The position numbers and the translations under genes are program-made. DNA of 64,000 bases from Streptomyces broussonetiae (GTDB taxonomy: Bacteria > Actinomycetota > Actinomycetes > Streptomycetales > Streptomycetaceae), in contig NZ_CP047020.1 of NCBI RefSeq assembly GCF_009796285.1, positions 8,060,001 to 8,124,000 of the forward strand, read 5' to 3'. A model generated the notes under the pieces. The model was given only the letters and a program-made list of their open reading frames with translations. It had not been told where the DNA came from and did no database searches. This document shows positions 28,101 through 37,966 of the stretch, one piece after another (positions within the stretch are counted from its first letter, which is position 1; every line of letters begins with the position of its first letter).

Positions 28101-28373
28101 CAGGGTCACGGCCTTGCGGTAGGAGGCTTCGTCGGCCAGCTGGCCCTGGGTGTAACTGGGGCCGATGACACCGCCGTTGGTGGCGGCGTTCTCCGCCTGG
28201 ACCTCGACATAGGGCAGGGCGGCACCACTGCCGCCGGTGGCGGTCGCAGTGGTGGCGGTGGTGGTGGCGGCCGATGCCGAGGGCGCCGACAGGAGGACGC
28301 CCGTGGCGACCAGCAGTGCGCCGGTGCCACTCAGGGCGACCGCGCGTCTGAGTGTGTGGAGGAACTGGAACAA
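25107..28373 (-). CDS. Secreted GH87-like alpha-1,3-glucanase, modules C-terminal
   Basis: The protein has 1088 residues from a TTG start, with AAGGAG six bases upstream (rc of 28380-28385). Order of parts: signal peptide (about 1-35), CBM6/35-like domain (48-210), catalytic beta-helix (215-590), two choice-of-anchor-D/ASH-like sandwiches (about 600-800) and two discoidin domains (815-945, 955-1088). The beta-helix holds D365 in TADGIN and D388-D389 in TGDDGI, the same spacing as in the convergent gene. Thus the two enzymes share catalytic type but have opposite module order and different linkers, as if they arose by domain shuffling rather than recent tandem duplication. The likely role is endo-cleavage of fungal or bacterial alpha-1,3-glucan. 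A shared 18-bp element upstream links it to the ABC operon. Confidence 0.82.
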   Translation of the reverse strand: MFQFLHTLRRAVALSGTGALLVATGVLLSAPSASAATTTATTATATGGSGAALPYVEVQAENAATNGGVIGPSYTQGQLADEASYRKAVTLQGAGKYVTFTTPVATNSINFRYSIPDSSNGSVYNAPLSLYINGTKQSDFTLTNAYSWFYGSYPFTNTPGSNPHHFFDEAHRLFTQTYPAGTTFTLQVDPEDTASSYTIDFADFEQVGAALTQPAGSVSVTGKGADATGVNDSTSAFNSAISAAGAGGTVWMPPGTYRIPGHIAVNNVTIAGAGMWYSTVTGSAPGFYGNSAPSPSTGVHLENFAISGDVQDRNDSAQVNGIGGAMSNSTVSNVWIEHEKVGAWMDGPMDGLTFSGMRIRDTTADGINFHGGVTNSKVTGSDIRNTGDDGIATWADAGIGADAGDTVSDNTVQLQMLANGIAIYGGHDNTVSGNLVQDTGITQGGGIHVGQRFSSTPVGTTTISDNTLIRNGSLDPNWQFGVGSLWFDGSQGAINGPVNVTNALIQQSPYEAVQWVEGTVSGVHLNNVTIAGTGTFALQEQTGGSASFTNVTATGVGGPAPVYSCEGGNFSVTDGGGNSGIGGTAYCGGWPTPVYPPYPATTVTASPSALSFGSQADGTTSAAQTVTVSNPTGSSASVSSISTSGDFAQTNNCGSSVAANGSCTVSVTFRPTATGTRTGTLTVDTGGTTNTVGLSGTGTAAGPVLSADPADLSFPGTVVGSSAGVRTVTVTNTGTTTASVSGVAASGDFSQTNNCSTIAVGASCTVSVTFKPTAPGSRTGTLTVSGNANNNPLTVALAGSGIDSSTDVAAGRPASTSSSNSPYVASNLTDSDASSYWEGTNGSFPQWAQVDLGQSYSVGKVVLRLPPSTAWGARTQTLSLLGSTDGSTFSTIVGPAGHTFDPNTNNNTVTITFNATTARYVRANITANTGWNAAQLSDFEVFPGGGGSGTVSTDLAAGKATGESSHTQTYASSNVTDGNQSTYWESADNALPQWVQVDLGSQQSASRVVLKLPAGWGSRDQTLSLLGSTDGTAFTTVKASASYTFDPATNNTVTIDFPATTLRYFRVNITANSGWPAGQISDFQVWNT

Positions 28374-28575
28374 GGGTTGCTCCTTGGGGCCGAAGCCGTC
28401 GTGAGGCGTGCCGCCGCCGGGTGGGGTGCCCGAGGCCAGGTGCCCTGGGGCACGACGCAGCGCTTCGCCGGCCCTTTGCGGCCGGGCAAGGCGGATGGAG
28501 CAGGTGCGAACAGATGGAGCGGGAGGATCCGATCACAGGCGGCGGCGCGTGCAGCACCGTATTGGCTCCGACAGA

Positions 28576-28593
28576 GTCGAGCAATATTCGGAC
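28576..28593. promoter_or_regulatory. Candidate LacI operator, copy 1
   Basis: GTCGAGCAATATTCGGAC is a near-palindrome. It matches the reverse complement of the element at 29881-29898 at 14 of 18 positions. It lies about 200 bases upstream of the second GH87-like gene, in the 376-base divergent gap 28374-28749 shared with lacI. The rest of the gap has no open frame that I can support. Confidence 0.55.
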
Positions 28594-28677
28594 CAGATTT
28601 TGTTTCATGCTGACTTTTTCTCGTAAGATATGGATCTCCGGCGTTGTGAGCCTCCTTGTCGTCACTGTCCCGACGTC

Positions 28678-28688
28678 CTTGCTGCAAG
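28678..28688. promoter_or_regulatory. Short perfect palindrome upstream of lacI-type gene
   Basis: CTTGCTGCAAG is a perfect inverted repeat around one T, 61 bases before the regulator ATG. It could be an autoregulatory site; CTTGCAG-type sequences are associated with MalR-like regulators in Streptomyces. Confidence 0.35.
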
Positions 28689-28749
28689 TGCTGACGAATT
28701 TTTACGTCGAACTGTAAGTGGATTGCGGATCATGCCCTAGGCTTGAGCC

Positions 28750-29769
28750 ATGACGCGACGACTTGCCGAGGTGGCCAGGAAAGTCGGGGTCAGTGAGGCG
28801 ACGGTCAGCCGGGTGCTCAACGGCAAGCCCGGTGTCTCCGAGCAGACCCGCGAGGCCGTGCTGACCGCCCTGGACGTGCTCGGCTACGAGCGCCCGACCC
28901 AACTGCGGGGCGAGCGCTCGAGACTGGTCGGGCTGGTCCTGCCGGAGCTGCAGAACCCCATCTTCCCCGCCTTCGCCGAGGTGGTCGGCAGCGCACTGGC
29001 GCAGCAGGGCTTCACACCGGTGCTGTGCACGCAGACGGCGGGCGGTGTCTCCGAAGCCGACTACGTGGAACTGCTGCTCCAGCAGCAGGTCTCGGGCGTG
29101 ATCTTCTTCGGTGGCCTGTACGCCCAGGCCGAGTCCCCGCACGAGCACTACGAGCGGCTGTCCCGCCGTGGTCTGCCGACGGTGCTGATGAACGCCGCCA
29201 TACCCGACCTGGACTTCCCGCAGGTCAGTTGCGACGACGCGGTCGCGGTGGAACAGGGCGCCGGGCACTTGCTGTCGCTGGGACACCGCCGGATCGGCCT
29301 GGTGCTCGGACCGCCCGATCACATGCCGTCGCGGCGCAAGCTGGCGGCGGCCCGCACGGTACTGGACAGGGCAGGGCTGGAACTCGAGGAGGAGGACGTC
29401 GCACACGCGCTGTTCTCCCTGGAGGGTGGCCAGGCCGCGGCTGCGCGCCTGCTGCAGCGTGGTGTCACCGGCGTCATCTGCGCCTCGGACCCGCTGGCCC
29501 TGGGGGCGGTGCGCGCTGCCCGCAGGCGCCGGCTCGATGTGCCCGGGGATGTGTCGATCATCGGCTACGACGACTCCTCCTTCATGACCTGCACCGATCC
29601 GCCGCTGACCACCATCCGTCAGCCCATCGAGGCGATGGGCCGCGCCGCCGTGGAGCTGCTCGTGGGAGAGCTGGCCGGTGCCAAGGTCACCCACGACGAG
29701 CTGCTCTTCGAGCCGGAGCTGGTGGTGCGCGGATCCACCGGTCTGGCGCGGAGGGAGCCCAGCCGCTGA
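28750..29769 (+). CDS. LacI-family transcriptional regulator
   Basis: The protein has 339 residues. The N-terminal HTH is textbook LacI (LAEVARKVGVSEATVSRVLNG), followed by a hinge helix and a periplasmic-binding-protein-like sugar domain (about 60-335) with the usual LGHRRIGLVLG and GVICASDPLALGA segments. It lies divergent from the second GH87-like gene and upstream of, in the same direction as, the ABC operon. It should repress both until an oligosaccharide derived from the extracellular hydrolysis is bound. A terminator separates it from the ABC operon, so it is its own transcription unit. Confidence 0.93.
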   Translation: MTRRLAEVARKVGVSEATVSRVLNGKPGVSEQTREAVLTALDVLGYERPTQLRGERSRLVGLVLPELQNPIFPAFAEVVGSALAQQGFTPVLCTQTAGGVSEADYVELLLQQQVSGVIFFGGLYAQAESPHEHYERLSRRGLPTVLMNAAIPDLDFPQVSCDDAVAVEQGAGHLLSLGHRRIGLVLGPPDHMPSRRKLAAARTVLDRAGLELEEEDVAHALFSLEGGQAAAARLLQRGVTGVICASDPLALGAVRAARRRRLDVPGDVSIIGYDDSSFMTCTDPPLTTIRQPIEAMGRAAVELLVGELAGAKVTHDELLFEPELVVRGSTGLARREPSR

Positions 29770-29794
29770 CGGAGCACCGACTCGCAGCGCCGAC

Positions 29795-29824
29795 AAGGGC
29801 CGTACCCCATGGGGTGCGGCCCTT
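29795..29824 (+). terminator. Terminator after the LacI gene
   Basis: A 14-bp stem (29795-29808 with 29811-29824) with one G-T wobble pair and a 2-base loop lies 25 bases after the stop codon. Confidence 0.8.
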
Positions 29825-29880
29825 TGCGTTGTCCGTGGCGCGACCCATCACGTTTCTACGTTGAGTTCTTGCAAACTACC

Positions 29881-29898
29881 GTCGAGATATTGCGCGAC
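29881..29898. promoter_or_regulatory. Candidate LacI operator, copy 2
   Basis: GTCGAGATATTGCGCGAC has GTCG/CGAC arms and, read on the other strand, matches copy 1 at 14 of 18 positions. It is 69 bases before the solute-binding-protein ATG, in the right place to control the ABC operon. A TTGCAA lies just upstream at 29869-29874. Confidence 0.6.
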
Positions 29899-29967
29899 CG
29901 ACGGGTTGGTGCTTGAGTGAGGCGCGCCACATCCCACGCACTCCGCCCATGAAGGGGTCTTCCACTC

Positions 29968-31326
29968 ATGCGCAGATCCGCAGCGCTGCTGATCGTCGGC
30001 GCTCTCACCCTGACCGCCGCCGCCTGTTCCAGCTCCTCCGGCGGCGGTACCAAGCCGAGCAACGGCAAGGTCACCATCTCCATCGACTGCGCCCCGCCGA
30101 AAAGCCGCCCGACGCAGCAGAAGCAGTGGGCCGACGACATCGCGGCCTTCGAGAAGCTGCACCCGAACATCACGGTGAAGAGCATCGACACGTTCCCGTG
30201 CGAGACCCCTGAACTGTTCACCGCCGCACTCAAGGGCGGCACCGAGCCCAACGTCTTCTACACCTACTTCACGGACAAGCAGCAGGTCCTGGACGCCGGC
30301 CGGGCGGCCGACATCACGCAGTACGTCACCTCCGGGAACCTGCCGGTCAAGGACGACATCATGTCCTCGGTGTGGGACACCCAGAAGACCGACGGGAAGG
30401 TCTACGGCATTCCGCGCACCAACTACACCATGGGCGTGATCATCAACCGCAAGCTCTTCCAGAAGGCCGGACTCAACCCCGACCAACCGCCGCAGACCTG
30501 GGCCGAGGTCGAGGCCGACGCCAAGAAGATCGCCGCCCTCGGCAAGGGCATCGCGGGGTACGGCGACTACAGCGCGGGAAACAACGGCGGCTGGCACTTC
30601 ACCGCCGAGATCTACGCCCAGGGCGGCCGGATGGTGAGCGACGACGGCACCAAGGCGGCCTTCAACAACCCTCAGGGCCTGGCCGTGCTGCAGAACCTGC
30701 ACAAGCTCCGCTTCGACGACAACGTCATGGGCAGCACCCAGCTCTACAAGTGGGGCGACCTCCAGAAGCAGATGGCCGCCGGCAAGCTGGGGATGTACAT
30801 AGCCGCCCCTGACGACATCACCTACATGGTGCAGAGCCTCGGCGCCCACTACGAGGACTTCGGCATGGGCCCGGTACCCGGCCAGAACGGTCCCGGCGCC
30901 GGCACCCTCACCGGCGGCGACGACTACATGTTCAACGTGAAGGACACCCCCGAGCAGATCAAGGCCGGGATCCAGCTGCTCAGCTACCTCTGGCTGACGG
31001 AGGGCCAGGGCCAGCAGTACAACTACCCCCGCTCCAAGGCCTCCGGCCAGGCGGTCGGCCTGCCCGAGCCGCAGCTGTTCCAGGGCGCGACCGCTGCCAA
31101 GGACGCCCAGCTCAAGGCCGCGAACGCCACCATGTCGGTGAAGGCCTTCGATCCCTTCGTCAAGGCCAATGTCCCCGGCGTGACCGAGCCCGGAAACGCC
31201 CAGGCCATCTACAAGATCCTGGACACCGCGATGGCGTCCGCACTGACGAGCCGCGACGCCGACCTGAAGAAGCTGCTGGACACCGCCGAGCAGCAGGTCA
31301 ACCAGGTCCTTGCCAACGCCCAGTAG
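29968..31326 (+). CDS. Sugar ABC transporter solute-binding lipoprotein
   Basis: The protein has 452 residues. Its lipobox is LTAAAC, with Cys20 as the lipid anchor, followed by a Ser/Gly tether. The rest is a family 1 (MalE-like) extracellular binding protein: an early FEKLHPNITVK strand, hinge crossings, and YGIPRTNYTMGVIINRKLF-like middle motifs. It captures an oligosaccharide outside the membrane and delivers it to the two permeases encoded next. The operon content (GH87-like enzymes before, GH13 after) predicts an alpha-gluco-oligosaccharide ligand such as nigero-oligosaccharides. Confidence 0.93.
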   Translation: MRRSAALLIVGALTLTAAACSSSSGGGTKPSNGKVTISIDCAPPKSRPTQQKQWADDIAAFEKLHPNITVKSIDTFPCETPELFTAALKGGTEPNVFYTYFTDKQQVLDAGRAADITQYVTSGNLPVKDDIMSSVWDTQKTDGKVYGIPRTNYTMGVIINRKLFQKAGLNPDQPPQTWAEVEADAKKIAALGKGIAGYGDYSAGNNGGWHFTAEIYAQGGRMVSDDGTKAAFNNPQGLAVLQNLHKLRFDDNVMGSTQLYKWGDLQKQMAAGKLGMYIAAPDDITYMVQSLGAHYEDFGMGPVPGQNGPGAGTLTGGDDYMFNVKDTPEQIKAGIQLLSYLWLTEGQGQQYNYPRSKASGQAVGLPEPQLFQGATAAKDAQLKAANATMSVKAFDPFVKANVPGVTEPGNAQAIYKILDTAMASALTSRDADLKKLLDTAEQQVNQVLANAQ

Positions 31327-31377
31327 CCGCAAGGGGCGCCAGGCCCCGGGACGAGCAGCCTCCCAAGGAGATCGACG

Positions 31378-32322
31378 ATGGCGGTCGTGACCGCATCCTC
31401 CGGAACCGACGCGCCGCCCGCCGCCGCGGCGGCCGGCCGGGCCGGGACACTGCGCAGATCCGTACAGCGCAACCTCACCGCACACGGCTTCCTGATCGGC
31501 GCGGTGCTCTGCTTCGCCTGCTTCCAGTGGTATCCCATGGTCCGCGAAGTGATCATGAGCTTCCAGAAGGCGAAGGCCGGCAGGACCACCTGGGTCGGCC
31601 TGCACAACCTCGACCAGATCGTGCACGACCCGAGCTTCTGGCCGGCCTGGCGGAACACCGCCGAATTCACCGGCCTGGCCCTGCTGTTCGGATTCGCGCT
31701 GCCGTTCGTCACGGCCGTGGTGATGAACGAACTGCGGCACGCGCGCGGCTACCTGAGAATCCTGGTCTACCTGCCGGTGATGCTTCCGCCGGTGTCCTCA
31801 CTGCTGCTGTTCAAGTACCTGTACAACCCCGAGTACGGGCCGATCGACCGGTCACTGCAGCTGCTGCACCTGCCCACCTCCGGCTGGCTGCAGTCCCCGG
31901 ACATGGCGATGCTCGCCGTCGTCATCGCCTCCACCTGGATGAACATGGGCAGCGCCACACTGATCTACCTGGCGGCGCTGCAGAACATACCCGGTGAGCT
32001 GTACGAGGCCGCCGAACTGGACGGCGCCGGACTGCTGCGGCGCGTCTGGCACGTGACGATCCCACAGACCCGACTAGTCCTCTCGCTGATGCTGATGCTT
32101 CAGATCGTCGCCACCATGCAGGTCTTCGTCGAGCCGTTCATCCTCACCAACGGCGGCCAGGGCGTGGAGGGTTCGACCACCACGGTCGTCTACCTCATCT
32201 ACCAGTACGCCTTCAACTTCTCCAACTACGGCGCCGCCTGCGCACTCGGGCTGCTCCTGCTGCTGGTGCTCGCCGCGTTCTCGGTGATCTACGTGCGACT
32301 CAACCGGAGGCTGGAGTCATGA
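31378..32322 (+). CDS. Sugar ABC transporter permease (MalF-like)
   Basis: The protein has 314 residues with six membrane helices and the ATPase-docking EAA motif YEAAELDGAGLLRRVWH about two-thirds along. An AAGGAG lies upstream of the ATG. The stop overlaps the start of the next permease by 4 bases (ATGA). It pairs with the MalG-like subunit to form the channel. No ATPase gene accompanies the operon, which is normal in Streptomyces, where one MsiK serves many sugar importers. Confidence 0.93.
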   Translation: MAVVTASSGTDAPPAAAAAGRAGTLRRSVQRNLTAHGFLIGAVLCFACFQWYPMVREVIMSFQKAKAGRTTWVGLHNLDQIVHDPSFWPAWRNTAEFTGLALLFGFALPFVTAVVMNELRHARGYLRILVYLPVMLPPVSSLLLFKYLYNPEYGPIDRSLQLLHLPTSGWLQSPDMAMLAVVIASTWMNMGSATLIYLAALQNIPGELYEAAELDGAGLLRRVWHVTIPQTRLVLSLMLMLQIVATMQVFVEPFILTNGGQGVEGSTTTVVYLIYQYAFNFSNYGAACALGLLLLLVLAAFSVIYVRLNRRLES

Positions 32323-33185
32323 GCGACACCCGCACCCTGGTCAATCCGGCCCAGCTGAACCGCACGCTGTACCGCGCGGCACTGATCCTGGTCGTCGTCG
32401 CCTTCACGCTGGCCTTCCTCGGCCCTCTCTACCTGCTGGTGACGGGCGGGCTCAAGGGCACCACCGAGTCCATCCAGACCCCGCCCACCTTCTACCCGCA
32501 CCACATCGAGGCCTCCAACTACAGCGACGCATGGTCTCGCCTCAACATCGCCCACCTGCTGCTCAACACGCTGTGGTACGCCTTCGGAGCACTCGCCTTC
32601 CAGCTCGTCCTGGACGTCGCGGCGGCCTACTCGCTGTCCAAACTGCGGCCGGCGCTGGGCAACGCGATCCTCGGCCTGATGCTGGCCACCCTGATGATCC
32701 CGGCCATGGTGCTGGTCGTCCCGCAGTACCTGACCGTGCTGGACCTGCCGCTGATCCACCAGAACCTGCTCAACTCGCCCTGGGCGATCTGGCTCCCGTC
32801 GGTGGCCAACGCCTTCAACATCTACCTGCTCAAGCGCTTCTTCGACTCGGTGCCCCAGGAACTGCTCGATTCCGCCGCCATCGACGGCGCCGGACCGCTG
32901 CGCACACTGCTCTCCATCGTGCTGCCCATGTCCCGGCCGATCATCGGTGTGGTGTCCATCTTCGCCCTGGTCAACGTGTGGAAGGACTTCCTCTGGCCGC
33001 TGCTGGCCGAGCCCGACCCGACCAGGCAGACACTCAACGCCGGCATCTACTCGCTCTCCCTGGGCGTGCCGGAGAACGTGCTGATCGCCGCCTCGGCCAT
33101 CTCCGCCGTGCCGACGGTGATCTTCTTCCTGATCTTCCAACGCTCCATCATGTCCGGGCTCACCGCCGGCAGCCTCAAGGGCTGA
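32319..33185 (+). CDS. Sugar ABC transporter permease (MalG-like)
   Basis: The protein has 288 residues and six membrane helices. The EAA loop reads LDSAAIDGAGPLRTLLSIV. The start overlaps the stop of the preceding permease gene, implying coupled translation and equal amounts. The C-terminus ends with TAGSLKG, typical of the MalG group. It forms the heterodimeric membrane channel with the preceding protein. Confidence 0.93.
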   Translation: MSDTRTLVNPAQLNRTLYRAALILVVVAFTLAFLGPLYLLVTGGLKGTTESIQTPPTFYPHHIEASNYSDAWSRLNIAHLLLNTLWYAFGALAFQLVLDVAAAYSLSKLRPALGNAILGLMLATLMIPAMVLVVPQYLTVLDLPLIHQNLLNSPWAIWLPSVANAFNIYLLKRFFDSVPQELLDSAAIDGAGPLRTLLSIVLPMSRPIIGVVSIFALVNVWKDFLWPLLAEPDPTRQTLNAGIYSLSLGVPENVLIAASAISAVPTVIFFLIFQRSIMSGLTAGSLKG

Positions 33186-33211
33186 CACCATCTCCCGAGG
33201 AGACTTCTACC

Positions 33212-34813
<1,602 letters not shown>

Positions 34814-34837
34814 CCCGGACGCGGCACCGACCGCACC

Positions 34838-34873
34838 GGGCCGCGCCGCTCATGGAGGTGGGCGGCGCGGCCC
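34838..34873 (+). terminator. Terminator after the GH13 gene
   Basis: A perfect 12-bp GC stem (34838-34849 with 34862-34873) with a 12-base loop closes the alpha-glucan operon 25 bases past the stop. Confidence 0.75.
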
Positions 34874-35071
34874 GCCCCTGCCCGCAACGTCGGTGGGGTC
34901 GGTCTCAGCACCTGCGGGTCCTTCTCGGTGGTTCTCGCCTGCGGTCACCCCCGGAGGGACCGCGCGCCGAACGCCGTCCTCTGCTACAGACTGGAGTTCC
35001 GGACCGGTGTTCTCGGCCGGGTGCCGGACGAGGAGCGCGGACATGCACGGCTTCGGCGGACGGGGAACGCC

Positions 35072-36097
35072 ATGACGAACGGGACGACGATGCGGGCGTG
35101 GGCCGTGGACGGGCCGCGGCCCGTCGAGGACGGGGCCCTGCAGCTGGTCGGGAAGCCCGTTCCGGTGCCGGCCGACGACGAGCTGCTGGTGCACGTGCGT
35201 GCGTGCGGGGTGTGCCGTACCGACCTGCATGTCACCGAGGGTGACCTGCCGGTGCACCGTCCCAGGGTCACGCCTGGTCACGAGGTGGTCGGCGTGGTCG
35301 AGAGCTTCGGGGCCGCGGTGCGGGACTTCACGGTCGGGGAGCGGGTGGGAGTGGCCTGGCTGCGCCGCACGGACGGGGACTGTGTGTACTGCCGACGGGG
35401 CACCGAGAACCTGTGTCCGGCCTCGCTCTACACGGGCTGGGACGCCGACGGCGGTTACGCCGAGTACACGACCGTGCCGGCCGCCTACGCGCACCGGCTG
35501 CCCGACGAACTCGACGACATCTCGCTCGCCCCGATGCTGTGCGCCGGCATCATCGGCTACCGGGCGCTGCACCGGGCGTCGCTGCCACCGGGCGGGCGCC
35601 TCGGACTGTACGGCTTCGGGGGCAGCGCCCACCTGTGCGCGCAGGTCGCGATCGCCGAGGGTGCCACCGTGCACGTCATGACACGGGGCGCCGTCGCCCG
35701 GCGCCTCGCCCTGGAGCTGGGCGCCGCCTCGGCGCGGGAGGCCTACGACACGCCGCCCGAGCCGCTGGACAGCGCGATCCTCTTCGCCCCCGTCGGCGAC
35801 CTGGTCCCGGTCGCACTGCGGGCCCTGGACCGCGGCGGCGTGCTGGCGGTCGCCGGCATCCATCTGAGCGACACGCCCCCCCTGCACTACGAGAGCGACC
35901 TCTTCTACGAGAAGGAATTGCGCAGCGTCACCTCCAACACCCGTGAGGACGCTCGGGAGTTCCTGTCCCGGGCGGTGCGGCACGGGGTGCACGCGACGAC
36001 GCACGCCTATCCGCTCTCACAGGCCGATCAGGCGCTCCAGGACCTCAAGGCCGGACGGTTCGACGGGGCGGCGGTGCTCGTCAACGACCTGTCCTGA
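35072..36097 (+). CDS. Zinc-binding alcohol dehydrogenase family protein
   Basis: The protein has 341 residues; the ATG at 35072 gives the normal family start. The catalytic zinc segment CGVCRTDLH and PGHEVVG are present, and the Rossmann motif is GLYGFGGSAHLCAQ. The structural-zinc loop reads DGDCVYCRRGTENLC: only three of the four usual cysteines are there, the first replaced by Asp. It is a medium-chain NAD(P)-dependent alcohol/aldehyde oxidoreductase of unknown substrate. Its 3' end overlaps the 3' end of the convergent amidohydrolase gene by 70 bases. Confidence 0.9.
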   Translation: MTNGTTMRAWAVDGPRPVEDGALQLVGKPVPVPADDELLVHVRACGVCRTDLHVTEGDLPVHRPRVTPGHEVVGVVESFGAAVRDFTVGERVGVAWLRRTDGDCVYCRRGTENLCPASLYTGWDADGGYAEYTTVPAAYAHRLPDELDDISLAPMLCAGIIGYRALHRASLPPGGRLGLYGFGGSAHLCAQVAIAEGATVHVMTRGAVARRLALELGAASAREAYDTPPEPLDSAILFAPVGDLVPVALRALDRGGVLAVAGIHLSDTPPLHYESDLFYEKELRSVTSNTREDAREFLSRAVRHGVHATTHAYPLSQADQALQDLKAGRFDGAAVLVNDLS

Positions 36098-37131
36098 GGC
36101 CCGAACAGTGTCTCCGCGTTGCCGGAAGCGATCTTGGAGCGGTCCGCGGGATCGGGGATGGCGTCGAAGAACCGCCTGACCGCCACCGCGTCGGGACGGT
36201 GGAAGGGGTAGTCGGTGGAGAACAGCACCCGGTCGGCACCCGTGAAGTCGAGGGCGTGGCGCAGCAGTCGTTCCTGGAGCATCCCACTGCTGGTGATGTG
36301 GATGTTGGTCGTGATGTAGTCCGACACCCGGCGCTCGAGGTGCGTTGCGAGCCCGGAGAGGCTGTCGACCCGATCCATCCAGAACAACAGCATCTCGCCC
36401 CAGTGCCCGAGCACGAGCTGAAGGTCGGGGTGGCGGTCGAACGTGCCACGCAGGATCAGCCGTAGCGCGGCCAGACCCGCCTCCATGTGCCAGCCCCAGC
36501 CGAACGTCGCAAGTCCGAGGTCGATCAGTGGATCCAGGCCTCGGTACGCGGCATCGCGCAGCTCGTTCGACGGGATCTGCGGGTGGATGAAGAGGGGCTG
36601 GTGCAAGCGGGCCGCGGTGCCGAGCAGGTCGTCGTAGGCGGGGTCGTCCAGCGTACGGCTGCCCGTGCGGCCGTGGATCATCGCACCGACATGGCCCAGC
36701 CGGGTGGCGCACCGTTCGAGTTCCGCGGCCGCGGCCCGGGGATCGCCGGTCGGCAGGGTCGCGAACGCGCGGAAGCGGGCCGGATGCGCGCGGACCGCGT
36801 CAGCCGCCTCGTCGTTCGCCTCCCGGGCCAGTGCGACGGCTTCCCGGGCGGGGAGCGCCTGGGTGGCGGGCGTGACGACCGACAAGATCGAGACGTCGAT
36901 CCCGGCGGCGTCCATCGCCTCGATGCGGCCCCGGCCGATGTCCTCGAGCCGGGCCCGGTTGCCGCCCATGGTGTTGAAGGCGACACTCTCGTCGCGCGCC
37001 CCGTTCTGCAGGCGGTCGAGCGCGTCGCGGAGACGGATGCTGTTCCAGTGCTCCTCGATCGCGATGATCTTCAGGTCGTCGTTCGCACGGCCGCCGGTCA
37101 TGGTGGGGGCCGGGCCGGTCGGGTTCACCAC
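36028..37131 (-). CDS. Amidohydrolase-superfamily protein, ACMSD/resorcylate-decarboxylase type
   Basis: The protein has up to 367 residues. The N-terminal metal motif is AIEEHW, the E-x-H form seen in the decarboxylase branch rather than the H-x-H of classical amidohydrolases. FIHPQ, GHWGEMLLFW and FSTDYPF supply the remaining metal and catalytic positions. It probably decarboxylates or hydrolyses a small aromatic or cyclic acid. Start choice is open: GTG 37131, GTG 37128 (4-nt GTGA overlap with the SDR stop, my preference for coupling) or ATG 37101. The last 70 bases overlap the convergent dehydrogenase gene. It forms an operon with the SDR gene. Confidence 0.87.
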   Translation of the reverse strand: MVNPTGPAPTMTGGRANDDLKIIAIEEHWNSIRLRDALDRLQNGARDESVAFNTMGGNRARLEDIGRGRIEAMDAAGIDVSILSVVTPATQALPAREAVALAREANDEAADAVRAHPARFRAFATLPTGDPRAAAAELERCATRLGHVGAMIHGRTGSRTLDDPAYDDLLGTAARLHQPLFIHPQIPSNELRDAAYRGLDPLIDLGLATFGWGWHMEAGLAALRLILRGTFDRHPDLQLVLGHWGEMLLFWMDRVDSLSGLATHLERRVSDYITTNIHITSSGMLQERLLRHALDFTGADRVLFSTDYPFHRPDAVAVRRFFDAIPDPADRSKIASGNAETLFGPQDRSLTSTAAPSNRPALRSWSA

Positions 37132-37841
37132 GGGACGCTCCGGCCGAAGCGGTCCAGGTACGCGAGACCGGGCTTTCCCAGCCTCGACAGGAGAACGTCG
37201 ACTATCTTCGGGACGGTTTCGTCGAGGGTGAACGGCGCATCGGGTCCCCCGAGGTCGGTGCGGATCCAGCCGGGCGCCATCAGTACGAAGGCGCGCCGGG
37301 TCTCGGCCCGCCGGGCCGCGAAGCTGCGCATGAACATGTTCAAGGCTGCTTTGCTGCCCCGGTAGACCTCCCGCGATCCGGTCGTGTTGTTCGTGATGCT
37401 GCCCTGCCCGGAGGACATCGCCCCGATGAGTCCGGTCGCGGACACGAGGTCTTCGAGCGTCTCGACGACGCGCATGGGGGAGAGCGCGTTGGTGAGCATC
37501 ACCTCGACGAAATCGGCTGTCGGGACCGCACCGATCGGCGTCTGCTCATGGTTCGTGGTCCCTGCGTTGACGAAGAGCACGTCGAGTTCCCGGTGGGCGA
37601 GACGCTCGCGCAGGGCAGCCGACTGTGCGGGCTCGTTGATGTCGAGATGCTCGACGCGGACCCGCCCGTCGGACCGGTCCGCGAGATCGTGCAAGGGCGT
37701 CCTGGCAGTCGCGTCCCGGACCGTGCCGATGACGTTCCACCCCCGGCCGAGGAGTTCGGCCGTCATCGCGTGGCCGAGACCGCGCGACGCTCCGACGATG
37801 AGAGCGGTCGGCGGGTGCCGGTCCGCGTCAGCTGATGACAC
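37125..37841 (-). CDS. SDR-family oxidoreductase
   Basis: The protein has 238 residues. It is a classical short-chain dehydrogenase with cofactor motif GASRGLGHA, NAG at the fourth strand, a catalytic serine in the GAMSSGQGS region and YRGSK as the Tyr-x3-Lys. It starts with GTG. Its gene overlaps the amidohydrolase start and is divergent from a tandem AsnC-type regulator, so the two enzymes are likely steps of one pathway under that regulator. The substrate is unknown. Confidence 0.9.
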   Translation of the reverse strand: MSSADADRHPPTALIVGASRGLGHAMTAELLGRGWNVIGTVRDATARTPLHDLADRSDGRVRVEHLDINEPAQSAALRERLAHRELDVLFVNAGTTNHEQTPIGAVPTADFVEVMLTNALSPMRVVETLEDLVSATGLIGAMSSGQGSITNNTTGSREVYRGSKAALNMFMRSFAARRAETRRAFVLMAPGWIRTDLGGPDAPFTLDETVPKIVDVLLSRLGKPGLAYLDRFGRSVPW

Positions 37842-37966
37842 TTCGTGCCACGTCCTTTCTTCGCGTTTCTCCGGGTGCCGGGAGCAGCGCCCCAGGTGCG
37901 TCCCAAGCCTCTCCTCACCTCCGTCTTCGAGGCACGTCCGAGGCGTGACTTCGTACGATTGCCTTC

